64,000 bases of DNA from Spirosoma sp. 48-14 (GTDB taxonomy: Bacteria; Bacteroidota; Bacteroidia; Cytophagales; Spirosomataceae), in NCBI RefSeq assembly GCF_001898575.1, contig NZ_MKUD01000018.1:61747-125746 (forward strand), read 5' to 3'. Positions 33,851 to 43,303 of the stretch are shown piece after piece (the stretch's first letter is position 1; each line of letters begins with the position of its first letter). Both the position numbers and the translations under genes were made by a program. The notes below the pieces were generated by a model. It made no database searches and was not told where the DNA came from. It saw only the letters and a list, made by a program, of their open reading frames with translations.

Positions 33851-34399
33851 ATGAAAATCCACATTTTTGGTGCATCTGGCTCGGGGGTTACTACGCTGGG
33901 CAACGCCTTATCTGCCCAAACTGGCATTCCTTATTTCGATACGGATGCGTATTACTGGATACCTTCAAACCCGCCCTATCTTTTCAGAAGAGAACCGACT
34001 GAACGTATTGCTTTACTGACCAGCGACATAAGCTATTCCACAAACTGGATTATTGGAGGATCGCTTCTTAACTGGGGCGACCAATGGCTTTCTGCGTTCG
34101 ATCTGGCCGTTTTCCTCTGGGTCCCTCCTGACTTACGACTGGAACGGTTGCGCAAACGAGAGTTTGAGCGGTATGGCGATATCATTTTTACGGACAAAGA
34201 TCGCCATCAACAATCCGAAGAATTCATTGACTGGGCATCGGGCTATGACACCAACGTAGCCCATGGGCGGACATTACAGGCGCATGAAAACTGGATGAAG
34301 AAACTTACCTGCCCCCTCATCGAACTTCGGGGCAACCATACTGTTGCCGAGCGGTTAGCCATGGTTACCCACCAACTGACCCTTCAAAACCATAGGTAA
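33851..34399 (+). CDS. P-loop nucleotide kinase-like protein
   Basis: 182 residues beginning with a Walker A motif, IFGASGSGVTTL (residues 4-15), followed by a DTD segment (YFDTDAYYWIP), a central lid-type RLRKREFERYGD and a P-loop kinase core as in adenylate/shikimate-kinase-related proteins. The substrate is unknown. The gene is upstream of the GMC oxidoreductase on the same strand (29 bp apart), likely co-transcribed. Confidence 0.85.
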   Translation: MKIHIFGASGSGVTTLGNALSAQTGIPYFDTDAYYWIPSNPPYLFRREPTERIALLTSDISYSTNWIIGGSLLNWGDQWLSAFDLAVFLWVPPDLRLERLRKREFERYGDIIFTDKDRHQQSEEFIDWASGYDTNVAHGRTLQAHENWMKKLTCPLIELRGNHTVAERLAMVTHQLTLQNHR

Positions 34400-34428
34400 G
34401 AATCCAAATTCGTTCACTTTACTAAAAC

Positions 34429-36141
34429 ATGGCAAACTTCCTCATCGATAGCCGCAAGGCGCAAACCTACGATGCCATTGTTGTGGGGTCTGGTATCAGT
34501 GGCGGCTGGGCGGCCAAAGAACTTACGCAACAGGGTCTTCGAACGTTGCTGCTGGAACGTGGGCGTCCCGTCAATCACGTTACCGATTATCCGACGGCCA
34601 TGCTGAATCCCTGGCAACTGGAGCATCGGGGGCAGGTGCCACTGGCCATTCGAAACGAGTATTCAATAGCCAGCCGGAATTATGCCTTCCATGAGGATAC
34701 CATGCACTTTTTTGCCAAAGACAGTGAGCAGCCTTACGTGCAGGAAAAGCCCTACGACTGGATACATGGCTATCAGGTTGGTGGACGTTCGCTAACCTGG
34801 GGGCGGCAAACCCAACGCTGGAGCGATTTCGATTTTGAAGGCCCCGCCCGTGATGGTTATGCCGTAGACTGGCCCATTCGGTATGCCGATATAGCGCCCT
34901 GGTACAGCCATGTAGAACGATTTGTTGGCATAACCGGCCACAAAGATGGGCTGGCTACCCTGCCCGATGGCGAGTTTTTACCCCCACACGAGATGTCCTG
35001 TGTGGAACGTTATTTTAAACAACAGGTATCGGCTCGCCATTCGGACCGGCATGTGATTATCGGCCGGGCTGCCCATATTACAGAGCCGAAGCCTATTCAT
35101 ACACAACAGGGCCGGGCACGTTGCCAGCATCGAACCCTTTGCGAACGGGGCTGTCCATACGGCGGGTATTTTAGCAGTAATGCCTCCACCATACCCTGGG
35201 CCATGCGTACCGGCAAACTTACCCTACGCCCCTATTCGGTAGTGCATTCCATCATCTATGATGAGCAAAAACAGCGGGCAACGGGCGTTCGTGTGATCGA
35301 CACCCAGACGCATCAAATGACGGAATACTACGCCCGGATTATTTTTGCCAACGCGTCGGCGCTCCATACAAACCTGATCCTACTGAATTCCACCTCCCAT
35401 CGTTTTCCGAATGGGCTGGGCAACGATTCAGGGTTACTGGGAACGCATATGGCTTTTCATAGCTATCGGGGCCGGGTTACGGCCACTTACGATGGCTTGC
35501 TGGATTCCACCACCGACGGGCGACGGCCCAACAGCAGCTATATTCCTCGCTTTCGGAACGTTTTTAAGCAGGAAACCGACTTCCTGCGTGGTTATGCTGC
35601 TACCTTTTATTCATCTCGAAATCCTGTTGACAATCAGGAAGGTGTCGGTGCGGCTTTAAAACAGAACCTGATCAATCCTGGTCTGGGCGAATGGCAGGTC
35701 GGATCGGCCATGATGGCTGAAACCATACCGAAAGCGCATAGTACCGTTCGGCTCGATCCGGCTCTTAAAGATAATTTTGGGATTCCGCAGCTACGCGTAT
35801 CGGTTGACTATGATGAGAATGACCGGAAGATTCTGAACGATTTCTTTGAGCAGTTTAGCGAAATGTTTACCCAGGCGGGTTTTAAAAACATTCGGACGAT
35901 TGATACAGGGCGATTACCTGGCAGCGAAAACCATGAGATGGGTGGTGTCCGCATGGGCCGTGATCCTAAAACGTCGCTGCTCAACCGCTGGAATCAACTC
36001 CACCACTGTTCAAATGTATTCGTTACCGACGGCGCCTGCATGACTTCTACCAGCACCCAAAATCCGTCGCTGACCTACATGGCCCTTACGGCCCGAGCCG
36101 CCAATTACGCAGTCAGGCAGATGAAGAGATCAGCGCTTTAA
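34429..36141 (+). CDS. GMC-family FAD-dependent oxidoreductase
   Basis: 570 residues. The FAD-binding Rossmann motif is AIVVGSGISGGWAAKELTQ (about 15-33), and the GMC C-terminal signature is ENHEMGGVRMGRDP, followed by VTDGACMTSTSTQNPSLTYMAL. A cysteine cluster CQHRTLCERGCPYGGYF recalls the flavin/haem-linked members related to gluconate 2-dehydrogenase and fructose dehydrogenase subunits. Such Bacteroidota enzymes are usually next to a small gluconate 2-dehydrogenase subunit 3-like gene, which is missing here, and the substrate (probably a sugar or alcohol) is unknown. Confidence 0.9.
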   Translation: MANFLIDSRKAQTYDAIVVGSGISGGWAAKELTQQGLRTLLLERGRPVNHVTDYPTAMLNPWQLEHRGQVPLAIRNEYSIASRNYAFHEDTMHFFAKDSEQPYVQEKPYDWIHGYQVGGRSLTWGRQTQRWSDFDFEGPARDGYAVDWPIRYADIAPWYSHVERFVGITGHKDGLATLPDGEFLPPHEMSCVERYFKQQVSARHSDRHVIIGRAAHITEPKPIHTQQGRARCQHRTLCERGCPYGGYFSSNASTIPWAMRTGKLTLRPYSVVHSIIYDEQKQRATGVRVIDTQTHQMTEYYARIIFANASALHTNLILLNSTSHRFPNGLGNDSGLLGTHMAFHSYRGRVTATYDGLLDSTTDGRRPNSSYIPRFRNVFKQETDFLRGYAATFYSSRNPVDNQEGVGAALKQNLINPGLGEWQVGSAMMAETIPKAHSTVRLDPALKDNFGIPQLRVSVDYDENDRKILNDFFEQFSEMFTQAGFKNIRTIDTGRLPGSENHEMGGVRMGRDPKTSLLNRWNQLHHCSNVFVTDGACMTSTSTQNPSLTYMALTARAANYAVRQMKRSAL

Positions 36142-36142
36142 C

Positions 36143-36221
36143 TTTGTCATTCTGAGGAACTAAGAATCTCAAAATTCCCTAATAGGATGCATTAAGATTC
36201 TTCGTTCCTCAGAATGACAAA
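36143..36221. repeat. Inverted repeat with the GTCATTCTGAGGAAC motif
   Basis: Two 27-base arms pair with one mismatch (36143-36169 with 36195-36221). It sits between the convergent GMC and GH105 genes. The core GTCATTCTGAGGAACGAAG, as I remember it, recurs between genes in many Bacteroidota genomes, so this is probably a member of a dispersed repeat family. Confidence 0.85.
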
Positions 36222-36230
36222 AAAGTAAAG

Positions 36231-38195
36231 CTACCGCTTGCTGGTTGCCGAACCGGGAGCAGCAGAGCCTCCCTGCTTCAACAACCAGCTTGCCAATTCT
36301 TTAGCTGCCTTAAAATTCTCATACTGAGCCGGAATTTTCCGCCCGTCTACATACTCATTATACAACCAGGGATCGCCAACCGCAAACACGGTTCCTTTGC
36401 CTACTTTGGCAACACCCATAATCACATCACCGGCATCCGTAACCATCGCTTTAGCCGGAGCTTTCACGCTCAATGGCGACAGTTCCTTGATGTATACCGT
36501 TCTGGTTGTTGGGAATACCGCATTACCAGCCGGGATACTGATTTTTCCCTGCTCAAATTTGTCGCCCTGCACCATGTTCCGATTTTTGGGCAGGAACTGC
36601 ATACCGAATCGGGCAGCTAGCTGGTTGAAATGCTTGTGTTCGCAGTTCGATGTATCGTTGGCCATCAGTACCAGCGTACCACCTGCCTCAACCCAACTGG
36701 CAATGGCATTGATGTCGCTTTCGCTCACGTAATTAGGTTTAGGCGTTTCCTTTGGTGTGTCGGGATCAACAATAATGTACACATCAACCCCTTTCAGCGA
36801 CGCGGCTGTCGGAGCGCCTGTAACAGTGGTTGTTTTAGCACCCAGTTTGCGAAAAATACTCCCCCACCAGAAAAATCCCGAATGCTGCTGATCGTCCCAG
36901 GTGTAATGAAACGGCTCCTGTTCACCCGTATAGCCTTTTCGGAATTCGTGGTTGAAATAATTATCGACGGCAACAGTTTTGCCTTTTCCGAGACCATCTT
37001 CGGCAGCGATCTCCATCTCGACACTCGCCATGATAAACGGCCCCACGCCTTTCAGGTCATCCTGCCGAATCGGTTCGCTGAGGTAGTATTCGTAACTGCC
37101 ATCGCGATAGGGTGTTCCTCCCAGCCCCCCTACTACTACCGTTTTTTCGAGGTGAATGAGTCCTTTATCGTCGGTCGTGATAAACTGTTTCAGGATACCT
37201 TGATAGCCTTTCCGCGCAGGTGTCATCATTGATGCCGGAAGATAGCCCATGCGTACACCTTTGACCAGGGCATACACAAACATGCAGGAACCCGATGCTT
37301 CGAGGTAATTTCCTTTGTCGCCCATGCGGTCGGTTACCTGCCACCAGCACCCTGATTTGGGGTCCTGAAATTTCACCAGCGACGGCATGAACCGATTCAG
37401 AATAGCAATCAGTTCACCACGACGAGGGTGATTTTTGGGAATATAATCCAGTACATCGACCAGTGCCATTGCATACCAGCCCATAGCCCGACTCCAGAAA
37501 TTGGGCGAATTACCTGTTTCTTTGTTGGCCCATTTCTGTTCACGACTTTCGTCCCAACCGTGGTAAATCAGCCCGGTTTTAGGATCGCGGGCGTGTTTCT
37601 CCATCCAGACGAACTCATTGATTATATCGTCGTAGTGTTTGGCATCGCCAAATAAGGCAGTGTACTCCGCATAGAACGGCTCAGCCATGTAGAGTCCATC
37701 GAGCCACATCTGATAAGGGTACCGTTTCTTGTGCCAGTAGCCGCCCTCTTTTGTACGTGGTTGCTCAGCCAGTTGTTTTCGAAGCAGGTCTGCTGCTTTC
37801 CGGTATTTTTCTTTACCCGGTAATGTCTGCTGATACAGTAGGAGCAACGACCGGCCGGGTGTAATAAAATCCAGATTATAATCGTCGAGCTTATAGGTAC
37901 GGATATCGCCATCAGCTTTTACATACCGATCCATATTTTTCTGGATGTAATTGAAATAGCGATCGTCGGCGGTGCGGTACCAAACCTGTTTTACACCTTC
38001 CAGCAAAACGCCCGTTTCGTATTCCCAATGGGCAATCCCCTTAGTGCCGTCCTGGCGTTTATACGAAATGGAATCAGGGTTACTGGCTATAATAGAGGTT
38101 ACCATACGCTGCGACCACGGGAGGGTTGCGCCAGACTGGGCCAATACGACCTGACTTACTACCATCAAACAACTGAAAAGGCGAAACTTCATCAT
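36231..38195 (-). CDS. GH105 unsaturated rhamnogalacturonyl hydrolase with C-terminal DUF4350-like domain
   Basis: 654 residues with a signal peptide (MMKFRLFSCLMVVSQVVLAQ). Residues about 30-400 form the (alpha/alpha)6 barrel of GH88/GH105; the catalytic Asp is in MWLDGLYMAEPFYAEY, with the YHGWDESREQKWANKETGNS and WSRAMGWYAMALVD blocks. The C-terminal part (about 430-640: DVYIIVDPDTPKE, WVEAGGTLVLMAND, GVAKVGKGTVFAVGDPW) resembles DUF4350/ThuA-like amidotransferase folds without an obvious catalytic triad. GH105 enzymes remove delta-4,5-unsaturated uronic acids from pectic oligosaccharides in the periplasm; the fusion is known in Bacteroidota. No polysaccharide lyase is adjacent. Confidence 0.92.
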   Translation of the reverse strand: MMKFRLFSCLMVVSQVVLAQSGATLPWSQRMVTSIIASNPDSISYKRQDGTKGIAHWEYETGVLLEGVKQVWYRTADDRYFNYIQKNMDRYVKADGDIRTYKLDDYNLDFITPGRSLLLLYQQTLPGKEKYRKAADLLRKQLAEQPRTKEGGYWHKKRYPYQMWLDGLYMAEPFYAEYTALFGDAKHYDDIINEFVWMEKHARDPKTGLIYHGWDESREQKWANKETGNSPNFWSRAMGWYAMALVDVLDYIPKNHPRRGELIAILNRFMPSLVKFQDPKSGCWWQVTDRMGDKGNYLEASGSCMFVYALVKGVRMGYLPASMMTPARKGYQGILKQFITTDDKGLIHLEKTVVVGGLGGTPYRDGSYEYYLSEPIRQDDLKGVGPFIMASVEMEIAAEDGLGKGKTVAVDNYFNHEFRKGYTGEQEPFHYTWDDQQHSGFFWWGSIFRKLGAKTTTVTGAPTAASLKGVDVYIIVDPDTPKETPKPNYVSESDINAIASWVEAGGTLVLMANDTSNCEHKHFNQLAARFGMQFLPKNRNMVQGDKFEQGKISIPAGNAVFPTTRTVYIKELSPLSVKAPAKAMVTDAGDVIMGVAKVGKGTVFAVGDPWLYNEYVDGRKIPAQYENFKAAKELASWLLKQGGSAAPGSATSKR

Positions 38196-38437
38196 TTTTT
38201 ATGGGCTACCCTCAACTAGCCAATTTGGACTAAATTTTTGTCTTATCAATCTCTATAATCTGCGTAAATCATACAGATCGTGATTGATCGCTGAATAAGA
38301 ATATAGTCATAAATTCGGCCCACATACTCTCTGACTGGCATAAAAAATGTTACTTGACAGGCAATCGAACCCAAACCCAGGGCTGCCTGTTACCTAACAA
38401 ATAGTCCTTTGCCAGATAAACACTGGCCGTTTTCACG

Positions 38438-40021
38438 ATGATTCACCAACTTTCGTTAACGCTTGCGCCCGAACTGGCTTTCGATGATGAGGCATTTCGA
38501 ATGCATGTACTCACTCATCTTTCACTACCTGATACCGCTGAGGTACTTGTCCGTAAAAAACGACAATCCATCGACGCACGCAATCGTCAGGTGCGGGTAC
38601 AGGTTGAGGCCGATGTTTTTGTAGGCCAGACTCCTCCCCCACTGATCCAATACCAAAAACCACAGACCGATGTCAGCAAAGCCCCGCAGGCTATTGTGGT
38701 GGGCGCAGGACCAGCCGGATTGTTTGCCGCTCTACGGCTTATAGAACTGGGCATCAAGCCGGTCGTTGTAGAGCGCGGTAGCGATGTACGCACCCGCCGA
38801 CGCGATCTGGCAGCTATCAACAAAGATCATATCGTCAATCCTGAATCAAACTATTGTTTTGGCGAAGGCGGAGCCGGTACGTACTCCGATGGTAAACTGT
38901 ACACACGGTCTACCAAACGTGGAGATGTCCGACGCATTCTGGAGATTTTTGTTGCTCACGGCGCTACCGAGCAAATTCTGGTGGATGCTCACCCCCACAT
39001 TGGCACCAACAAACTTCCGAACGTAGTGGCCGACCTTCGGACCAGTATTCTGAATGCTGGGGGCGACGTTCGATTCGACACCAAAGTAACCGATCTCTTA
39101 CTCGACGGGAATGAGCTGAACGGTGTGGTGTTGGCCAACGGCGAAACGATAACTGGTATTGGGGTCATTCTGGCAACAGGCCACTCTGCCCGCGACATTT
39201 TTTACCTGCTCCACAACCGAAAGGTTCGGATTGAAGCCAAGCCATTTGCGATGGGCGTTCGGATTGAGCACCAGCAACGACTGATCGACCAATTTCAGTA
39301 TCACCGCCCGAACCGCGGAGATTATTTACCTGCTGCATCTTACAGTTTAGTTGCCCAAACACGTTATCAGGGGGTAGAACGTGGCGTTTTTTCGTTTTGT
39401 ATGTGTCCAGGTGGGTTTATTGTTCCGGCAGCTACTGCCCCGGGCGAACTGGTCGTCAATGGCATGTCGCCTTCCCGTCGGGATTCGCAGTATGCCAATT
39501 CGGGGCTGGTTGTGGCCATTACCGATGTCGACTTACGGCCCTACGCTGACGAAGGCCCACTGGCCGGATTAGCCTTGCAGCAGGAACTTGAACGCTGGGC
39601 ATGCCGGATGGGTGCAACTCAGGCAGATCGACCTTCACAAACGGCTCCTGCACAGCTAATTGCCGATTTTGTGGATGGCCGTATCTCTAATGATCTGCTG
39701 CCAACGTCCTACCAGCCAGGCCTGGCTTCGGTCGATATGACGGAGGTGTTACCCGATCATATTGCCCAGCCATTACGCCAGGGGTTGCGGGATTTTGGTC
39801 GAAAAATGCGGGGCTACGTAAGCAATGAAGGGCAATTGATTGGTGCTGAGAGCCGAACCTCATCGCCTGTACGCATACCCCGTCACCGCGACACCTGTGA
39901 GCATGTCGACATTCAACGGCTGTTTCCCTGTGGCGAAGGGGCTGGTTATGCGGGAGGTATTGTTTCAGCAGCCATGGATGGTGAACGTTGTGCGGAAGAA
40001 TTAGTTAAGTTGTACAGGTAG
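38438..40021 (+). CDS. FAD-dependent dehydrogenase of the COG2509 type
   Basis: 527 residues. An N-terminal segment (about 1-85) precedes the FAD-binding motif IVVGAGPAGLFAALRLIELG (about 87-106) and the ERGSDVRTRRRD block. Further signatures are NYCFGEGGAGTYSDGKLYTR, GVILATGHSARDIFYLLH and the C-terminal LFPCGEGAGYAGGIVSAAMDGERCA. These match the uncharacterised FAD-dependent dehydrogenase family COG2509, related to flavoprotein electron-transfer enzymes; the substrate is unknown. Followed 8 bp later by a secreted protein gene, on the same strand. Confidence 0.9.
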   Translation: MIHQLSLTLAPELAFDDEAFRMHVLTHLSLPDTAEVLVRKKRQSIDARNRQVRVQVEADVFVGQTPPPLIQYQKPQTDVSKAPQAIVVGAGPAGLFAALRLIELGIKPVVVERGSDVRTRRRDLAAINKDHIVNPESNYCFGEGGAGTYSDGKLYTRSTKRGDVRRILEIFVAHGATEQILVDAHPHIGTNKLPNVVADLRTSILNAGGDVRFDTKVTDLLLDGNELNGVVLANGETITGIGVILATGHSARDIFYLLHNRKVRIEAKPFAMGVRIEHQQRLIDQFQYHRPNRGDYLPAASYSLVAQTRYQGVERGVFSFCMCPGGFIVPAATAPGELVVNGMSPSRRDSQYANSGLVVAITDVDLRPYADEGPLAGLALQQELERWACRMGATQADRPSQTAPAQLIADFVDGRISNDLLPTSYQPGLASVDMTEVLPDHIAQPLRQGLRDFGRKMRGYVSNEGQLIGAESRTSSPVRIPRHRDTCEHVDIQRLFPCGEGAGYAGGIVSAAMDGERCAEELVKLYR

Positions 40022-40029
40022 TTTTCAGT

Positions 40030-41223
40030 ATGAAATATCCACTCTATATTGTTCTTATAGTTTTAGGCTTAACTCCTTCTCACCTAAAGGCACAAGCTCG
40101 TATCAGTGCCTATTGGGGATTTTCGTTGCCTGTTGCCAAAAAGCATGGCTTGAAAGGCAATGTTAAAACAATTACTCAGACGCAGTCCCCTGTCACGAAT
40201 AAACCCACCGATTGGCTCGACGGCTATTCAGGTCAAAACTATTCAGAAGAATACAACAAGCAGGGTTATCTGGAAAAACGTACTTCCTTCGACGATTATA
40301 ATAAACCACAGGTAGCTACTCATTACGCCTATAGATCCATCGGAGAAATTAGCGCCATTTGGGACGAAATTTTAGCCCAAAAATCGAGAATGCCTCTTTC
40401 CGAAGGCCGTATTAGCTATGAATTCAATCCAACCAGCAAGCTATATATTATTCAGGATAAGCGAATTATTGGAGGGGTTCCCCGGAATACTCGGACGGAG
40501 ATGCAGATGGATTCCGCAAACCGGGTTGCCATAAAACGTACGTATAAACAGGATACACTGCTGATAGAAGATGAACGTTATACCTGGGATAAGCCGGGAT
40601 ATTTGACGGAGCATATCATACGCAGGCGGAAGCAAGTTAACGAAATGCCCAAACTCGGTCAGGCAGAGCTTGACGCATTCATGGATGAAATAACCAGTAA
40701 TCTTTCCGAGGACGAAAAAGCAGCCTTCAAAGCAGAAGCAGCCAAGGAAAAAGTCCAATTGAAAAATCGGGAAGATAGTCTTAAACGTGTAGAAGATAGT
40801 TTATATGCCCTTCAGCCAGAATGGTCTGTCGATACAACGGCATATCGAAATCAATACGATAATCAATCCAGACTACTTAGGCAAGCATCTTATAAACAGA
40901 ATCGATTAACAGAGGTATTTAGTTTTAGTTACACCCCAGAAGCTACTCATAGGGTAGTTCAATATTATGATCGATCTGGCAATTTAATTAACGAAACCAA
41001 GAGTCGTCAGCATCCTGTAGAGGGCTACATATTATCTGACGTTTCGCGAAATAATCATGCCGGAAAATGGGAGGAACGTGTATTTGACTATACCAACATA
41101 ACCAAACCGATTTACCAGTACCAATACGATACACATAGCAACTGGATCGAACGAAGACAGGTTGATGCTACTGGTAAACAAATTGGCAGCGCCTTAGTCC
41201 GTAAGATCGAGTATTATCCATAA
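40030..41223 (+). CDS. Secreted protein with YD-like elements, function unknown
   Basis: 397 residues with a signal peptide (MKYPLYIVLIVLGLTPSHLKAQ). The mature protein has an N-terminal beta region and a central charged helix (about 210-270: AFMDEITSNLSEDEKAAFK), then YD-like strands with NQYDNQSRLLRQASYKQN and YQYDTHSNWIERRQVDATGK. Such text occurs in RHS-like and lipoprotein families of Bacteroidota; no enzyme motif is visible. Sits between the FAD dehydrogenase and NUDIX genes, with gaps of 8 and 13 bp, so co-transcription is likely. Confidence 0.75.
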   Translation: MKYPLYIVLIVLGLTPSHLKAQARISAYWGFSLPVAKKHGLKGNVKTITQTQSPVTNKPTDWLDGYSGQNYSEEYNKQGYLEKRTSFDDYNKPQVATHYAYRSIGEISAIWDEILAQKSRMPLSEGRISYEFNPTSKLYIIQDKRIIGGVPRNTRTEMQMDSANRVAIKRTYKQDTLLIEDERYTWDKPGYLTEHIIRRRKQVNEMPKLGQAELDAFMDEITSNLSEDEKAAFKAEAAKEKVQLKNREDSLKRVEDSLYALQPEWSVDTTAYRNQYDNQSRLLRQASYKQNRLTEVFSFSYTPEATHRVVQYYDRSGNLINETKSRQHPVEGYILSDVSRNNHAGKWEERVFDYTNITKPIYQYQYDTHSNWIERRQVDATGKQIGSALVRKIEYYP

Positions 41224-41236
41224 AAATTCCGTCCGA

Positions 41237-41866
41237 ATGTTACAAACCTCGTTCAACGCTTTTACCGAAAACCTCCGGCAACGGTTACAGAAACCGTTGC
41301 CCGGTGAGGCTGCGCACCAGAAAATGGCGTCGGCAGCGCGGTATCGGCTGGGTATCAAACCCAACGAGCGGACACGTCGGAGTGCGGTCCTGATTTGTTT
41401 CTATCCCTTTCAGAACTCCATTTATTTACCGCTTATTCTTCGCCCTCAGTACGATGGCGTCCATGCCGGGCAAATGGCCTTTCCGGGTGGTCGCATGGAG
41501 CGATTCGATGAGAATCTGACCCGTACCGCCTTACGTGAATCGCAGGAAGAGGTTGGTATTCGGGTGTCGGATGTGAAGGTACTCGGCCTGCTCACGGAGC
41601 TATTCATCCCACCCAGCAATTTTTACGTACAGCCTGTGGTGGGTGTACTCCCCTACCGCCCTGACTTCTACCCCGACCCTCGTGAGGTAGAAGCCATTGT
41701 TGAAGTTGATCTGGAAACCTTGCTCGACGAAACCATCGTAGGCGATAGCCAGATCGAAGTACGGGGGGTACTGGTCGACGCACCATTCTACCAGATTCAG
41801 GGGCACCGGGTATGGGGGGCTACCGCCATGATGATTAGCGAATTGCTGATGCTACTGGATGCTTAA
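41237..41866 (+). CDS. NUDIX hydrolase, CoA pyrophosphatase-like
   Basis: 209 residues. The Nudix box is GGRMERFDENLTRTALRE followed by SQEEVGI (about 94-118), in the order expected of GX5-EX7-REUXEEXGU. The FPGGR prefix and LRPQYDGVHAGQMAFPGG context match the NudL-like CoA pyrophosphatases, which hydrolyse CoA and derivatives. Last gene of a short plus-strand run; it ends 3 bp before the convergent TolC gene. Confidence 0.9.
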   Translation: MLQTSFNAFTENLRQRLQKPLPGEAAHQKMASAARYRLGIKPNERTRRSAVLICFYPFQNSIYLPLILRPQYDGVHAGQMAFPGGRMERFDENLTRTALRESQEEVGIRVSDVKVLGLLTELFIPPSNFYVQPVVGVLPYRPDFYPDPREVEAIVEVDLETLLDETIVGDSQIEVRGVLVDAPFYQIQGHRVWGATAMMISELLMLLDA

Positions 41867-41869
41867 AAC

Positions 41870-43303
41870 CTACTGACTGGTACCAGCTACATAATACAAC
41901 TCCGCAATCGCTTTCTGGTATTTCGTTTTCAGTTCTTCTCCTTTTATCCGTAAATCAATCAGCTTGGTTTCTCGGGAATTAACCAGAAACAGAGAACTTT
42001 CCCCTATGTCGAATTTTTGCTGTTCGGCCTGGAGCAGTCGTTGCTGGTTCTGGATAGCCTGTTGCTGTACAATCACCTGTCGAGCCAGTGCCTGAAGCTG
42101 GTTATAAGCCGCCTGAACGGTATTGGTAATATCCCGATTAGTCTGTTGCCGTTCTAAAGCCACCTGCTGATTTTTCACCTGAACTTCCCTCAGCTTCCCC
42201 CGTTCTTTCCGAAGAAATAAAGGAAATACTACGTCCAGCCCAATTTTATGATTCTGCGGACGGAACGAATAATAATCGCTCCAATCGTAGGGAACATCGA
42301 CCGTAGGCGTCTGACTCAACAGACTGGCACTGACCGTGATCTGTGGCTGCACCATCGCTCGCCTAAACTGCTCTTCGATCGTAAGCTGCTGGGCCTTTGC
42401 CTCCAGCTTCAGCAATTCAGGGTGCTGCTGAGTGGCCCGATTTAGGAGTGCCTGAAGCGTATCGGCCGAGTAGGTTGTTAGCGGAGCCTGCTGTGGTATA
42501 GCTGAGGCAGGTAACTCGGTCGGCTGCCCCCGTTCGTTCCATAAAAAAGTGCTCACCCTGAGCCGGGCGTTTTGCTCCTCAAGGTCTGCCTGCTGGCGCT
42601 GTACCAGTCGATCCTGTGCCGTTATCAGGGCTTCTGTCGTATCAATTATGGCGGCATCGCCTATCAAAGCTCGCTCGCGTAAGGCCCGAAAACGTAAATC
42701 GGCCAGTTCATACCCTTCTACCAGTAACCTACGCTGTTGATACGCCAAAAACCACTCCCAGTATGATTTGGCCGCATCGAAAAGCGTTTTGTTAACAAGT
42801 TTCAGCCGGTCAGCTTCAGCCAGATTTACGGCCAGACGAGCCTGCCTCACCGCCGATCGTCGGGCATCAATACTAATCGTTCTACCGATTGGCAAACTTA
42901 CACCGATTCCAGCAAGGCCAGATGACGGGGTTCGTTCGGCCGGATTGATATATTGACCCGCATTCTGGTCATACGAAGCATTCAAATCAATTCCTGCCCA
43001 CCATAACGGCACAACCAGCTTATTTTGCCAGTGGTTGTAGTATAAGGTGTTGCCAAACTCTTTCCGGTCGTAGCTCGAAGCTAGTTTCGGGTCGAATGCC
43101 CCCCGTGCCTGCATTACGACCTGCTTAGCTTCTTCGCCAAATAATCCGGCCTGTTTGATGATTGGATGGTTGGACCGGATCAACTCGAAGAATAGTTCAG
43201 CCGTAAAAACGGTGGTATCTGTCGGGCTAGTCAATGACTGAGCTGATACCCTACCCATAAAAATGCCTAATCCGAAAAGGAATAACATTGTCAACCGCTT
43301 CAT
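41870..43303 (-). CDS. TolC-family outer-membrane factor of an export operon
   Basis: 477 residues with a signal peptide (MKRLTMLFLFGLGIFMGRVSAQS). Helical halves of the outer-membrane-factor fold: AELFFELIRSNHPIIKQAG and the second half starting at LLNRATQQHPELLKLEAKAQ, with an intervening beta strand (PTVDVPYDWSDYYSF). Its start overlaps the stop of the upstream HlyD gene by 4 bases (ATGA), so it belongs to the HlyD/ABC membrane-domain operon. Forms the outer-membrane exit duct of the export machine. Confidence 0.92.
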   Translation of the reverse strand: MKRLTMLFLFGLGIFMGRVSAQSLTSPTDTTVFTAELFFELIRSNHPIIKQAGLFGEEAKQVVMQARGAFDPKLASSYDRKEFGNTLYYNHWQNKLVVPLWWAGIDLNASYDQNAGQYINPAERTPSSGLAGIGVSLPIGRTISIDARRSAVRQARLAVNLAEADRLKLVNKTLFDAAKSYWEWFLAYQQRRLLVEGYELADLRFRALRERALIGDAAIIDTTEALITAQDRLVQRQQADLEEQNARLRVSTFLWNERGQPTELPASAIPQQAPLTTYSADTLQALLNRATQQHPELLKLEAKAQQLTIEEQFRRAMVQPQITVSASLLSQTPTVDVPYDWSDYYSFRPQNHKIGLDVVFPLFLRKERGKLREVQVKNQQVALERQQTNRDITNTVQAAYNQLQALARQVIVQQQAIQNQQRLLQAEQQKFDIGESSLFLVNSRETKLIDLRIKGEELKTKYQKAIAELYYVAGTSQ

